DNA of 64,000 nucleotides. Source: Bacillus sp. ISL-45. GTDB lineage: Bacteria; Bacillota; Bacilli; Bacillales; Cytobacillaceae. Below the pieces are notes generated by a model, which made no database searches, was not told the DNA's origin, and saw nothing but the letters and a program-made list of their open reading frames with translations. Position numbers and translations under genes: made by a program. Where the stretch lies: contig NZ_JAGGQQ010000009.1 of assembly GCF_018613195.1 (NCBI RefSeq), positions 124,001 to 188,000 on the forward strand. The letters run 5' to 3'. This document shows positions 34,448-42,247 of this stretch, piece by piece. Position 1 is the stretch's first letter. Each line of letters begins with the position of its first letter.

Positions 34448-35150
34448 CAGCGAATGGATGCGGATTGAAGGACTGGCAAAACATTACAGTGAGACGAAAA
34501 AGATTACCGACATTGACTTGACCATCAACAAGCCTGAAATCTTTGCATTATGCGGCGGAAACGGCGCAGGTAAGAGTACGTTGATCAAAATGCTTACAGG
34601 GATGATGAAACCGACTGCCGGAAAAATTCTGTTGGACGGTAAGGTAATCGACCCGCAAAAACAAGGATTCAAAAAACTGTTTTCTTATATGCCGGATGAA
34701 ATGCTCTTTCCTCGACAGCTGACAGGTTCGGAGGTTTTGACCTTTTTTGCTAGGTTAAGAGGAATAAGTGATGAAAAAGTAATGGAAGCTCTTAAGCAGG
34801 TTGGGTTATTTGAAGTAAAGAATATGCAGATTAAACAATACTCTAAAGGAATGCAGCAACGTCTTTCACTGGCGCAGGCGCTATTGCCGGATGTCCCTCT
34901 TCGAATCCTCGACGAACCAACCAATGGGCTAGATCCATTGTGGGTGTTCCGCTTCAAGGAAATTATCCTGGAAGAGAAAAAACAGGGCAGGACGATTCTT
35001 TTTACTACCCACATCCTTAGTCTCGTTGAGGAATTGGCAGACCGGGCTGCGTTCATGCAGGAGGGGCAGCTTCAGTATTGTGATTCAGTAAAATCACTTA
35101 TAGAAAATAACGGTGTCTATACACCGCTTGAAAAAGTCTTCTTTCATTAA
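34440..35150 (+). CDS. nosF: NosF-type ABC ATPase
   Basis: A 236-residue ATPase with Walker A GGNGAGKST, signature YSKGMQQRLS and Walker B LRILDEPTNG. It energises NosDFY. ATG at 34440 has GGGGGG upstream and overlaps nosY by 8 bp. A hairpin with U-run ends the operon. Confidence 0.92.
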   Translation: MNSSEWMRIEGLAKHYSETKKITDIDLTINKPEIFALCGGNGAGKSTLIKMLTGMMKPTAGKILLDGKVIDPQKQGFKKLFSYMPDEMLFPRQLTGSEVLTFFARLRGISDEKVMEALKQVGLFEVKNMQIKQYSKGMQQRLSLAQALLPDVPLRILDEPTNGLDPLWVFRFKEIILEEKKQGRTILFTTHILSLVEELADRAAFMQEGQLQYCDSVKSLIENNGVYTPLEKVFFH

Positions 35151-35203
35151 TTCTTGATTGTTTCCAGAGCTTGAATGAGAAAACAATCATACATGCAATG
35201 CAA

Positions 35204-35240
35204 AAAATCCCGGGGCTGATTTGTGCACCGGGATTTTATT
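35204..35240 (+). terminator. Terminator of nosDLYF
   Basis: Stem AAAATCCCGG / CCGGGATTTT, then TATTT. It also lies downstream of the convergent second NosL gene. Confidence 0.75.
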
Positions 35241-35269
35241 TAAAATACTTTTCTTTTCGTGACCTAAAC

Positions 35270-35908
35270 TTAATGGCCGCTTTCCTCTTCGCTGTCGCTA
35301 TGAATATCATTTTCCTGATCCTGATCCTGATCCTTATCCATGCTATCGCCATTCATCTTCATTTTTTTCATATAGCGTTCGTTTGCGATTTGGTCGATTT
35401 GCTCCCATGTTGCCATTGCAGGATTTTTGTTGCCGTTTTCTGAAATGAATTTCTCCGCGCTTTCATTATCCGTGAAGAAAGCATAGCCGTATTTCATGGG
35501 TGTTTTCAGGTCTGCTTTTACAGGTATCGCGGAATCTGCTTCGATCCATTCTGACGTAATATAGTCACGTACCCAATTTTCTTCAAATTCCACATCATCA
35601 CGCCGTGTGATATTCAACAGACATCCGGAGTCGTCAAAGAATACATACTCTCCGTCTTTCGTTTTAGCCTGCGCTGTGAATACACCCATAGGGTCAGCTT
35701 CCTTGTATACTTTCATATTGCAGAAAGCACAAACATCATCGGCACCAGGTTCATGAGGGCCATCTGCATGATCATCATGATTGTGTTTTACCTCTGTGGC
35801 CGCAGGCTCCTGACCGTCTTTCTGCTCGTTTTCAGCAGCTTCATCTCCGCAGGCAGAAACAATTATCAATAAAAAGAATGCTATCATGACAGCAAAAAAT
35901 TTCTTCAT
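35270..35908 (-). CDS. Second NosL-like copper lipoprotein
   Basis: A 212-residue protein with a lipobox (IVSAC), a His-rich linker (HNHDDHADGPHEPG, a metal-binding look), and the CAFCNMKV copper motif of NosL followed by the conserved GEYVFFDDSGC. The C-terminal tail is very acidic (DKDQDQDQEND). It is convergent with nosF. Two NosL types around one nos cluster suggest distinct copper donors or targets. Confidence 0.85.
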   Translation of the reverse strand: MKKFFAVMIAFFLLIIVSACGDEAAENEQKDGQEPAATEVKHNHDDHADGPHEPGADDVCAFCNMKVYKEADPMGVFTAQAKTKDGEYVFFDDSGCLLNITRRDDVEFEENWVRDYITSEWIEADSAIPVKADLKTPMKYGYAFFTDNESAEKFISENGNKNPAMATWEQIDQIANERYMKKMKMNGDSMDKDQDQDQENDIHSDSEEESGH

Positions 35909-36153
35909 TTAATTCTCCCCCTTTGATCGATTTTAATCCTATCAAGGAGTTGTGATTAAAATACGAAAAAACAATGGGGAAAACGTGAGAAGCTCACTGT
36001 TTTTATGACTATTTTGTGACAGATCTTCAATCCTTGTACATGGTATGCCTGATCGTAGTGGCTGAATGACTTCCTGGTGTGTTCGTTTAGCACAATGAAC
36101 ATAAAAATACATGGTCTAAAGAGAGAACTAGCATTGTAATTTATATAAAAGCT

Positions 36154-36483
36154 TTACTGTTTATCCTGTTTATTCATGCTTTTAAACTTCATGAAATCCA
36201 GATAGTAAGCAAAATCTTCCTTGCTGATTCCACTTTTTATTGCTTCATCGACGAGCCCAGCCCATTCCTCATCAACTGGCATCATTGGCTGCCCCATCAA
36301 ATAGTCAACGGTTGTATCCAGATTGTCTGCCAATCTGGAAAGCACCTGCACCGAAGGGTTTTCCTGGATTCCCCTTTCGATGTAACTGAGATAGGATTTG
36401 GAAACATTCGCTTTTTCTGATAGTTCGCTAATAGAATACTTTTTTTCTAGTCTCAAGCTTTTAATCTTCTCGCCAACCGTCAT
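36154..36483 (-). CDS. SinR-like repressor (first copy)
   Basis: A 109-residue protein: Xre HTH (MTVGEKIKSLRLEKKYSISELSEKANVSKSYLSYIERG) and a C-terminal SinR/SinI-type dimer domain (EEWAGLVDEAIKSGISKEDFAYYLDFMKF). It differs from the second copy at 37,474 and lacks a nearby SinI on its own strand. Perfect GTTC/GAAC dyads precede it, suggesting autoregulation. AAAGGAG precedes the ATG. Confidence 0.88.
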   Translation of the reverse strand: MTVGEKIKSLRLEKKYSISELSEKANVSKSYLSYIERGIQENPSVQVLSRLADNLDTTVDYLMGQPMMPVDEEWAGLVDEAIKSGISKEDFAYYLDFMKFKSMNKQDKQ

Positions 36484-36523
36484 ATGGGAATCTCCTTTTT
36501 AATTCACGTTAATTCATTATAAC

Positions 36524-36537
36524 GAACAAAATAGTTC
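36524..36537. promoter_or_regulatory. SinR-operator-like dyad GAAC-N6-GTTC
   Basis: GAACAAAATAGTTC lies 41 bp before the first sinR-like gene. SinR of B. subtilis recognises GTTCTYT boxes, so this is a plausible self-control site. Confidence 0.5.
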
Positions 36538-36572
36538 TTTTAAAAATACAAGAAATTAAGATAAACGGAGCG

Positions 36573-36613
36573 TTTTCTTAAAAAAGAACGATTTTCGTTC
36601 TTTTTTAAGAAAA
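36573..36613. promoter_or_regulatory. Long SinR-like palindrome with 17-bp perfect arms
   Basis: TTTTCTTAAAAAAGAAC and GTTCTTTTTTAAGAAAA face each other across GATTTTC. Each arm holds a GTTCTTTT box like the SinR consensus GTTCTYT. It lies between the divergent sinR-like and zinc-ribbon genes and may control both. A terminator-like hairpin is less likely, because no gene ends here. Confidence 0.6.
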
Positions 36614-36703
36614 AAAGCCATATTTTAGACTTTTTCAAGAATGGTACAAATGAACTATACTTCAATGGAATAATGCAGCAAGGCACTTTAAAAAGGGGGC
36701 TGG

Positions 36704-36916
36704 ATGGCCGTGTACAGAAAAAATTGTGATCGATGCAATCGTCCTTCGTTTAGCAGCAGCGAGGTTGGGGAGTGGCTCTGCCCGATTTGCGGAAATGATT
36801 TAACGAGATATCCGTTCTTTAATGCCATCAGTCTTGAAAAAGTGGCCAATTTAGCAGACTGGAAAAAGCAAAGATATAAAAAATCTACCCACCCATCAGT
36901 TTATGGGGGTAAATAA
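36704..36916 (+). CDS. Small zinc-ribbon protein (70 aa)
   Basis: Two CxxC knuckles (CDRC, CPIC) about 19 residues apart make a zinc ribbon. A basic tail follows (WKKQRYKKSTHPS). AAAGGGGG precedes the ATG. The space upstream holds the long SinR-like palindrome. Function is unknown. Confidence 0.7.
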   Translation: MAVYRKNCDRCNRPSFSSSEVGEWLCPICGNDLTRYPFFNAISLEKVANLADWKKQRYKKSTHPSVYGGK

Positions 36917-37119
36917 ATAAAAAGAGTTCAACAATTAAGGGGATTATATGACAAAAAACACGATTAAATGGTTGTAATTTTCAGATAAGTAATTATAAAA
37001 GCTGTGATTTTGTAATTGTTTGGAAGAAAAAAGAAAAAAAACCTTCTATTGTTGGCGACAAATACTTACATGTTAAATATATAGAACACGGTACAATGAC
37101 ATTGGGAGTTCAGAAGTGA

Positions 37120-37216
37120 GTAAAAAGGTACAGAAAAAGGCAAACTTGTTGAAAAACTAGGACGCAAAGTCACGGATCTAAGGTGCAATTTACTATGATG
37201 GCCGGACTGCCTGGAA
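37120..37216 (+). ncRNA. Cyclic di-GMP-I (GEMM) riboswitch
   Basis: The aptamer core is clear: AAAAAGGCAAAC, then GAAAAACTAGGACGCAAAGT, CACGGATCTAAGG, a variable arm, then TATGATGGCCGGACTGCC. The conserved GGACGCAAAG and GCCGG elements match the class. The boundary bases are approximate. No terminator lies between it and the sinI-like TTG, so control may act on translation or on a downstream signal. It is the 5' leader of the sinI-like gene. Confidence 0.92.
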
Positions 37217-37243
37217 TACTAACTGTATTTTGGGGGGAAGAAC

Positions 37244-37372
37244 TTGATTAAAGAGCAGGTAGTTTTCGAAGAACTGGATACAGAATGGATGCAGCTAATA
37301 TTGGAAGCATTAGAAATAGGCATTAACAAAGAAGAAATAAGGGAATTTTTAATGAAGACAAAAAATAGTTAA
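37244..37372 (+). CDS. sinI: SinI-like antirepressor (42 aa)
   Basis: LDTEWMQLILEALEIGINKEEIREFLMK matches the SinI dimer helix pair (cf. B. subtilis DQEWVELMVEAKEANISPEEIRKYLL). TTG start with GGGGGGAAG upstream. SinI binds SinR and blocks its DNA binding. It is alone here, with a c-di-GMP riboswitch in its leader, and the two SinR-like genes lie on the opposite strand on either side. Confidence 0.85.
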   Translation: MIKEQVVFEELDTEWMQLILEALEIGINKEEIREFLMKTKNS

Positions 37373-37444
37373 GTGATTTATACATAGACAGTTTAAGTGC
37401 GATCGAGCAGCTCTTATGGAGGTGCTTTTATTTTTTGCATAAAA

Positions 37445-37469
37445 AAGGACAGCCATGAAAGCTGTCCTT
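37445..37469. terminator. Terminator between sinI and second sinR
   Basis: Perfect 9-bp stem AAGGACAGC / GCTGTCCTT with a 7-nt loop and U-runs; it ends the minus-strand sinR gene and may also stop sinI. Confidence 0.8.
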
Positions 37470-37473
37470 AAAA

Positions 37474-37794
37474 TTATTTATTGTTGAGTCTCCATTTATT
37501 GAATTCCAGGAACTCACGGAATTGGTCCTTTGTGATTCCTGAATCCATTGCCTCTTTTACAAGATTGACCCAGTCTGAATCCATGTTCTCTTTATCGGGC
37601 TGCTCATGAATGAGATGGTCCACCGGTACATTCAGTACTCCAGCTATTTTTTCTAAAAATTGGATTGAGGGATTTGTTTGAAGATTTCGCTCCAGGGAAC
37701 TCAAATATGATTTGGCCACGCCAGCTTGTTCTGCCATTTCGGATAGGGACATTCTTTTCTCTTGTCGAAGTTTTTTGACGCGTTCACCGATCAA
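37474..37794 (-). CDS. sinR: SinR-like repressor (second copy)
   Basis: A 106-residue protein: HTH (MIGERVKKLRQEKRMSLSEMAEQAGVAKSYLSSLERNLQTNPSIQFLEKIAGVLNV) and SinI-like dimer domain (SDWVNLVKEAMDSGITKDQFREFLEFNKW). It is close to B. subtilis SinR in both domains. The TTG at 37794 gives the family's normal start (MIGERV), 9 nt after AAGGTG. It is convergent with sinI. In B. subtilis SinR represses matrix genes. Confidence 0.9.
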   Translation of the reverse strand: MIGERVKKLRQEKRMSLSEMAEQAGVAKSYLSSLERNLQTNPSIQFLEKIAGVLNVPVDHLIHEQPDKENMDSDWVNLVKEAMDSGITKDQFREFLEFNKWRLNNK

Positions 37795-37848
37795 TGTTAT
37801 CCACACCTTATCAATTTATAGTTATATCATAACAAATCTGATAAAATA

Positions 37849-37864
37849 GTTCCATATTGAGAAC
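37849..37864. promoter_or_regulatory. SinR-like dyad upstream of second sinR
   Basis: GTTC-N8-GAAC with a further GAAC at 37873, in the promoter area of the second sinR. The spacing resembles other SinR sites. Confidence 0.4.
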
Positions 37865-38088
37865 AACTTATAGAACAATTATAACCAAACACAAAGTGTT
37901 TTTGGTCTGCTTTTATTAAAAAACATGTTGGGAAAAACTTGTTGCTTTTATATCGGCCATTTCAGTGAACAGTTGTACTTCATTTTACGGATAATTTATG
38001 AAAATTCCATACACAGTTGTCCATTGTATTCAAACGGGCATAAAAAAGGTAAAATGGTAGCAATCAGACAAGATACGGGTGATGTGTT

Positions 38089-38814
38089 GTGCAGAAAAAG
38101 TATTTATTGATCTATGAAGAAATTTCGAAACAGATCCAGGAAGGAGCTTATCCTCCTAAAACGATTTTGCCTTCTGAAAACGAATTTGCGGATATGTATC
38201 AAACTTCCAGGGAGACCATTCGCAAAGCACTGAATCTACTTGCTCAGAATGGATTTATCCAAAAAATCCGCGGCAAAGGTTCACTTGTGCTCGATTTGAA
38301 AAGACATCAGTTTCCGATAACCGGTTTGATCAGCTTTAAAGAGCTGGCGGAGAACATGGGCGGAAAAGCGAAAACTTCTGTGGAAGAATTCACTCTCGAG
38401 CAGGCTGGCCGGGAAATTGCCAGGGAATTGAATGTAGCGGATGATGAAAAAGTTTGGAAGGTAAAAAGAGTCCGGCATATTGATGATGAACGAGTGATTC
38501 TCGATAAGGATTATCTCGTAGAAAAGCATGTGCCAGGACTGTCGTGCGAGAAATGCGAAAACTCGATATTTGAATACATTGAAGGTCAGCTTGAGAAGAA
38601 AATCAGCTTTGCGAAGAAAGAATTCACGGTGGAGGAACCCAGCGAGGAAGACCGGAAGCTTCTTGATATGGAAGGATTCCATGCAATCGTCATCGTGAAA
38701 AACTATATTTATTTTGATGATGCCACCCTGTTCCAATATACAGAATCCAGGCACCGTCCCGACAAGTTCCGCTTCGTTGATTTTGCCAGACGAATGGATA
38801 CCCAGACTCTATGA
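38089..38814 (+). CDS. treR: GntR-family repressor, TreR type
   Basis: A 241-residue protein: N-terminal GntR winged helix (YEEISKQIQEGAYPPKTILPSENEFADMYQTSRETIRKAL) and a UTRA sugar-binding domain (residues about 85-235). It resembles the trehalose operon repressor, but no treP or treA gene is close, so it may act at a distance or respond to another sugar. GTG start with a weak ribosome site. Terminator follows directly. Confidence 0.8.
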   Translation: MQKKYLLIYEEISKQIQEGAYPPKTILPSENEFADMYQTSRETIRKALNLLAQNGFIQKIRGKGSLVLDLKRHQFPITGLISFKELAENMGGKAKTSVEEFTLEQAGREIARELNVADDEKVWKVKRVRHIDDERVILDKDYLVEKHVPGLSCEKCENSIFEYIEGQLEKKISFAKKEFTVEEPSEEDRKLLDMEGFHAIVIVKNYIYFDDATLFQYTESRHRPDKFRFVDFARRMDTQTL

Positions 38815-38822
38815 ATAAAAAG

Positions 38823-38876
38823 AAGCTGCCATTGATGATGCCGGATTAACCAGGCATCATCAATGGCAGCTTTTAT
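38823..38876 (+). terminator. Strong terminator after treR
   Basis: A 20-bp perfect stem (arms 38823-38842 and 38853-38872) with a 10-nt loop, then TTTTATTTTT. Confidence 0.92.
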
Positions 38877-38941
38877 TTTTCGGTAAGAAAAACTTAGAGA
38901 CGTGCCCTGCTCCAGCAGACAAGCACCCTGCACTTTTCTGA

Positions 38942-39217
38942 TTAATGCTTCGGATACTTCCCGACAAGATGGATGGCGCTGATGATTCTTTTATTGATCC
39001 AGGATCTGTTTTCCTGGGTGTTAAGCTGTTCATAGACCATCTTCCGGCCATCTTCTGTAGTGACATAGTGACTTGGAAGAGTGTTCAGGCTGATGGCGAT
39101 GATATCGTTCCGGCACTTCTGGCAATTGCAAAAAGTCTGGTAATCTGGGCTCATCATCAGCACATTGACCAGAGTCGAAACGACCTCTTCCATTACATTG
39201 ACATAACTAAATTTCAT
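38942..39217 (-). CDS. comFB: ComFB family protein
   Basis: A 91-residue protein with CNCQKCRNDIIAISLNTLPSHYVTT, the cysteine-containing core of ComFB. The family was named from the late competence operon of B. subtilis; recent work on cyanobacteria describes ComFB proteins as cyclic dinucleotide receptors. It lies about 1.1 kb from sinR and not beside comFA/comFC, so it is an orphan copy. GGAG precedes the ATG. Confidence 0.88.
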   Translation of the reverse strand: MKFSYVNVMEEVVSTLVNVLMMSPDYQTFCNCQKCRNDIIAISLNTLPSHYVTTEDGRKMVYEQLNTQENRSWINKRIISAIHLVGKYPKH

Positions 39218-39418
39218 GGTGCCTCTCTCCCTATTGATGTCCTAAGTTAAATTATAGTTGAAAGACAGAAATATAAAATCATTTTTTTATCTTTGTTATA
39301 AGATGAGTCTAATTACACAGAATTATATAAAATAATGGAAATGCAACAGAATGTTTCATAGTTGGAGGACAGGGAATTTTAAATAGTGGAGACTTTTTTA
39401 AAAGGAGATGTTGAAGCT

Positions 39419-39934
39419 ATGGGTAAAAAAATTGCCTGTGTAATAACAGACTTATTTGAAGATGTCGAATACCTTGAGCCTTCGCGTGCTTTTACCGAAG
39501 CGGGGCATGAGGTTGTAACAATCGAAAAAGAAAAAGGGAAGACTGTAACAGGCAAGCAGGGCAAAGCCGAGGTCAAGATTGACGAGAGCATCGACAACGT
39601 CAAGCCGGAAGATTTCGATGCCTTATTCATTCCAGGCGGCTTTTCTCCAGACCAGCTGCGTGAGGATGACCGATTCGTGCAATTCGCCAAATACTTCATG
39701 GATGAGAAGAAGCCAGTCTTCGCGATCTGCCATGGACCTCAGCTGCTGTTGACAGCTAAAACACTCGAAGGCAGAGGCGCAACAGGCTACAAGTCCATCC
39801 GGGTCGACATGGAATATGCCGGAGCGAAATACATGGACAAAGAGGTAGTCGTCTGCTGCAATCAGCTGGTGACCAGCAGAGAACCTAAAGACATCCCGGC
39901 ATTCAATCGTGAAGCACTAAAAGTGTTGGAATAA
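39419..39934 (+). CDS. DJ-1/PfpI family protein (YfkM/GSP18-like)
   Basis: A 171-residue class I glutamine amidotransferase-like protein: an N-terminal KIACVITDLFEDVEYLEP and nucleophile Cys in FAICHGPQLLL. Such proteins act in general stress and protein repair. AAAGGAGATG lies 8 nt before the ATG at 39419. Its substrate is unknown. Confidence 0.9.
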   Translation: MGKKIACVITDLFEDVEYLEPSRAFTEAGHEVVTIEKEKGKTVTGKQGKAEVKIDESIDNVKPEDFDALFIPGGFSPDQLREDDRFVQFAKYFMDEKKPVFAICHGPQLLLTAKTLEGRGATGYKSIRVDMEYAGAKYMDKEVVVCCNQLVTSREPKDIPAFNREALKVLE

Positions 39935-40028
39935 TATTGGTGAAGAACCCTTTTGCTGAGGCAGGAGGGTTTTTTATTTTGGATATTGAATGCGGAAACT
40001 GGAAAAATTCGTATAGAATTTCCAATGC

Positions 40029-40148
40029 GCTATAAAAGCTGGAAACTCGCTATAAAAATGAAAAAGTCGCTATAAAATAGAAATTTTCGCTATAAAAACG
40101 TGAAACTTGCAATAAAAATAAATTTCCCGCTATAAAAAAGGCTAACAG
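40029..40148. repeat. 20-bp tandem units (GCTATAAAA type), six copies
   Basis: GCTATAAAA (one GCAATAAAA) recurs at 40029, 40049, 40069, 40089, 40109 and 40129, exactly 20 bp apart, with A/T-rich fill. The 39,935-40,307 gap holds no gene apart from a short poly-T hairpin after the protease gene. Confidence 0.85.
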
Positions 40149-40307
40149 AGATTTTTTATATGATTTATACCAAGAAAAGGGTTTATATGATATGCGATCC
40201 AGTAAAGTAAGGCTATTTTCATTTTACCCTTCGGTGAACTGGTTCATTTTGCGAAATTTTACGTATAAGATAATATAGAGGATGAAATGAATCAGGGAGA
40301 TGACGGA

Positions 40308-41057
40308 ATGATTGTTTTAAAATCGGCACGAGAGATTGAAAATATGAAGGAAGCAGGCCGGCTGCTCGCTTCCGTGCATAAAGAATTGCGCAAACTTATC
40401 AAGCCGGGGGTAACCACTTGGGAAATCGACCAGTTTGTTGAGGATTACTTGAAAAAGCATGGAGCCACACCTCAGCAGAAAGGCTACCGTAACTATCAAT
40501 ATGCGACGTGCGCCAGCATCAATGATGAGGTTTGCCACGGCTTTCCTCGGAGAGAGGCGTTGAACGATGGCGATATCGTCACGATCGACATGGTCGTCAA
40601 CTTGAATGGCGCCCTCGCTGATTCAGCCTGGAGCTATGCAGTCGGCAATATCAGCGAACAGTCACAAAGGCTGCTGGAGGTAACAAAAGAGGCATTATAT
40701 CGCGGTATTTCTGCATCCGTACCAGGAAATCGGGTCGGCGATATCGGCCATGCGATCCAGTCATATGTGGAGGGTGAAGGCTTTTCTGTTGTGCGCGAGT
40801 TCATCGGCCATGGCATTGGCTCTGTTATTCATGAAAAGCCTGATATTCCCCACTATGGCCTGCCAGGCAAGGGGCCGAGGCTCAAGGAAGGCATGGTGTT
40901 CACGATCGAGCCGATGGTCAATGTCGGTGAGTGGAAAACAAAGATGGACGATAATGGCTGGACAGCAAGAACAGTGGACGGAAAGCTGTCTGCCCAGTAT
41001 GAGCATACCATTGCGATCATGAAGGACGGTCCTGTCATTCTGACGGAACAGGATTAA
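40308..41057 (+). CDS. map: Methionine aminopeptidase, type I
   Basis: A 249-residue enzyme with the metal ligands of MetAP I: Asp in DIVTIDMVV, Asp in LADSAW, His in EFIGHGIG, and Glu in FTIEPMV and AQYEHTI. It removes N-terminal Met. I start at ATG 40308 with GGGAGATGA upstream. It sits away from the ribosomal protein cluster, so it is probably the second (YflG-like) gene found in bacilli. Confidence 0.93.
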   Translation: MIVLKSAREIENMKEAGRLLASVHKELRKLIKPGVTTWEIDQFVEDYLKKHGATPQQKGYRNYQYATCASINDEVCHGFPRREALNDGDIVTIDMVVNLNGALADSAWSYAVGNISEQSQRLLEVTKEALYRGISASVPGNRVGDIGHAIQSYVEGEGFSVVREFIGHGIGSVIHEKPDIPHYGLPGKGPRLKEGMVFTIEPMVNVGEWKTKMDDNGWTARTVDGKLSAQYEHTIAIMKDGPVILTEQD

Positions 41058-41145
41058 AAAATGCTTCGGTCTAAACCTTAGTTTGGTCCGGTCATTCTAA
41101 CAGAACAAGATTAACTTATTCATCGGGCTAAACCAAAGTTTGGCC
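41029..41145 (+). repeat. 57-bp tandem duplication covering the map 3' end and terminator
   Basis: The last codons and following hairpin of map (from 41029) recur from 41086. Each copy ends in a hairpin with a CTAAACC arm and a GTTTGG arm. The first copy includes the true stop; the second is a nearly identical relic. Confidence 0.7.
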
Positions 41146-41162
41146 CGAACATTTTATTAATT

Positions 41163-41179
41163 ATGAAAAAAATTTTCAT
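41163..41179. promoter_or_regulatory. 17-bp palindrome upstream of rpiR
   Basis: ATGAAAAAAATTTTCAT; an identical copy lies at 42107-42123. Two identical sites flanking an RpiR-family gene suggest the operator for that protein. Confidence 0.65.
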
Positions 41180-41243
41180 CATTCGTAAATAATGATGAAA
41201 ATTATTTGGTAAAATAAAGTAGTCAGAAAAGGGGGGCGGAAAA

Positions 41244-42104
41244 ATGGCCAGTGAACTGAATGGAAAAAATGTCATTGTTAAAATAAACGCGATCTACTCA
41301 TCTCTTTCCTCAAAGGAGAAAACGGTCGCAGATTACATATTAAATAATACTCAAGAAATCATCCATCTATCGATCACCGAATTTTCGGAGCATGCCTCTG
41401 TTGCCGAAGCAACGATTTTCCGCTTTTGCAAAAGGCTTGGATTCAGGGGATATCAAGCTTTCAAAATCGCCCTTGCGAGTGAACTCGTGGAACCGATCAA
41501 GAATATCCATGAGGAAATAAAGGAAGAAGATGAGGTCGTCACCCTTGCGCAAAAAGTTTTCGCAGGGCATGTCGAAGCAATGAAAGAAACGCTGGATCTA
41601 TTGGATGCCACCGTGCTTGAAAGCATCATCGAAGTTCTTGGCAAAGCTTCGAGAATCGATTTTTACGGATCAGGAGGGTCATCGGCTATCGCACTTGATG
41701 CCTACCATAAATTTCTCCGGACAGGCATTCATTGCAATGCCCACAGTGATGGCCACCAGCAAATCATTTCGGCAGCGCTGCTCGGCTCCGGGCAGGCGGC
41801 GATCGGCATTTCGCATAGCGGCAGTAATAAAGATGTCATAGAAGCATTGAAGATAGCAAAAGCTAACGGGGCAGCGACCATCGCGATCACAGGCCATTAC
41901 AAGTCGCCTCTGTCGAAAGAAGCGGATTATGTACTATATACGACATCAAGGGAAACGTTGTTCAGGTCAGAAGCACTGGCGTCAAGACTGGTTCAGTTAA
42001 GCTTGATTGATGTGCTTCACGTCGCTGTATCCGTCCGCAGGCAGGAACAAACTCTTGGCAACCTGCAAAAAATTAGGGAAGCGATATCGATTAAAAGATA
42101 TTAA
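41244..42104 (+). CDS. MurR/RpiR family transcriptional regulator
   Basis: A 286-residue protein: N-terminal HTH (SITEFSEHASVAEATIFRFCKRLGFRGYQAFKIALA) and a C-terminal SIS sugar-phosphate-binding domain (DFYGSGGSSAIALDAYHKF, IGISHSGSNKDVI). It probably senses a phosphosugar and controls the following 6-phosphogluconate dehydrogenase. GGGGGG precedes the ATG. An identical palindrome lies on both sides of the gene. Confidence 0.92.
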   Translation: MASELNGKNVIVKINAIYSSLSSKEKTVADYILNNTQEIIHLSITEFSEHASVAEATIFRFCKRLGFRGYQAFKIALASELVEPIKNIHEEIKEEDEVVTLAQKVFAGHVEAMKETLDLLDATVLESIIEVLGKASRIDFYGSGGSSAIALDAYHKFLRTGIHCNAHSDGHQQIISAALLGSGQAAIGISHSGSNKDVIEALKIAKANGAATIAITGHYKSPLSKEADYVLYTTSRETLFRSEALASRLVQLSLIDVLHVAVSVRRQEQTLGNLQKIREAISIKRY

Positions 42105-42106
42105 TC

Positions 42107-42123
42107 ATGAAAAAAATTTTCAT
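42107..42123. promoter_or_regulatory. 17-bp palindrome between rpiR and the dehydrogenase
   Basis: Identical to 41163-41179 (ATGAAAAAAATTTTCAT). It begins 3 bp after the rpiR stop and 125 bp before the dehydrogenase start. Confidence 0.65.
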
Positions 42124-42247
42124 AAAATAGATATACATACGAAAAAATATTTGATACTATCAGATTATAACGAAGCTCTTTCGGAATAACGGAGACCAGT
42201 AGGGAAGTTCATTCGAAAAAGAGCCTGACGAAAAGGAGTGCATCGAT

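Noticed and set aside
36573-36613. The long palindrome as transcription terminator
   Set aside because: No gene ends upstream in either direction; both neighbours start here, so an operator is more plausible, though not proven.
37883-37917. An ACCAAACAC/GTGTTTTTGGT hairpin with U-run as small RNA end
   Set aside because: No promoter or conserved RNA could be supported; it may be a stray terminator.
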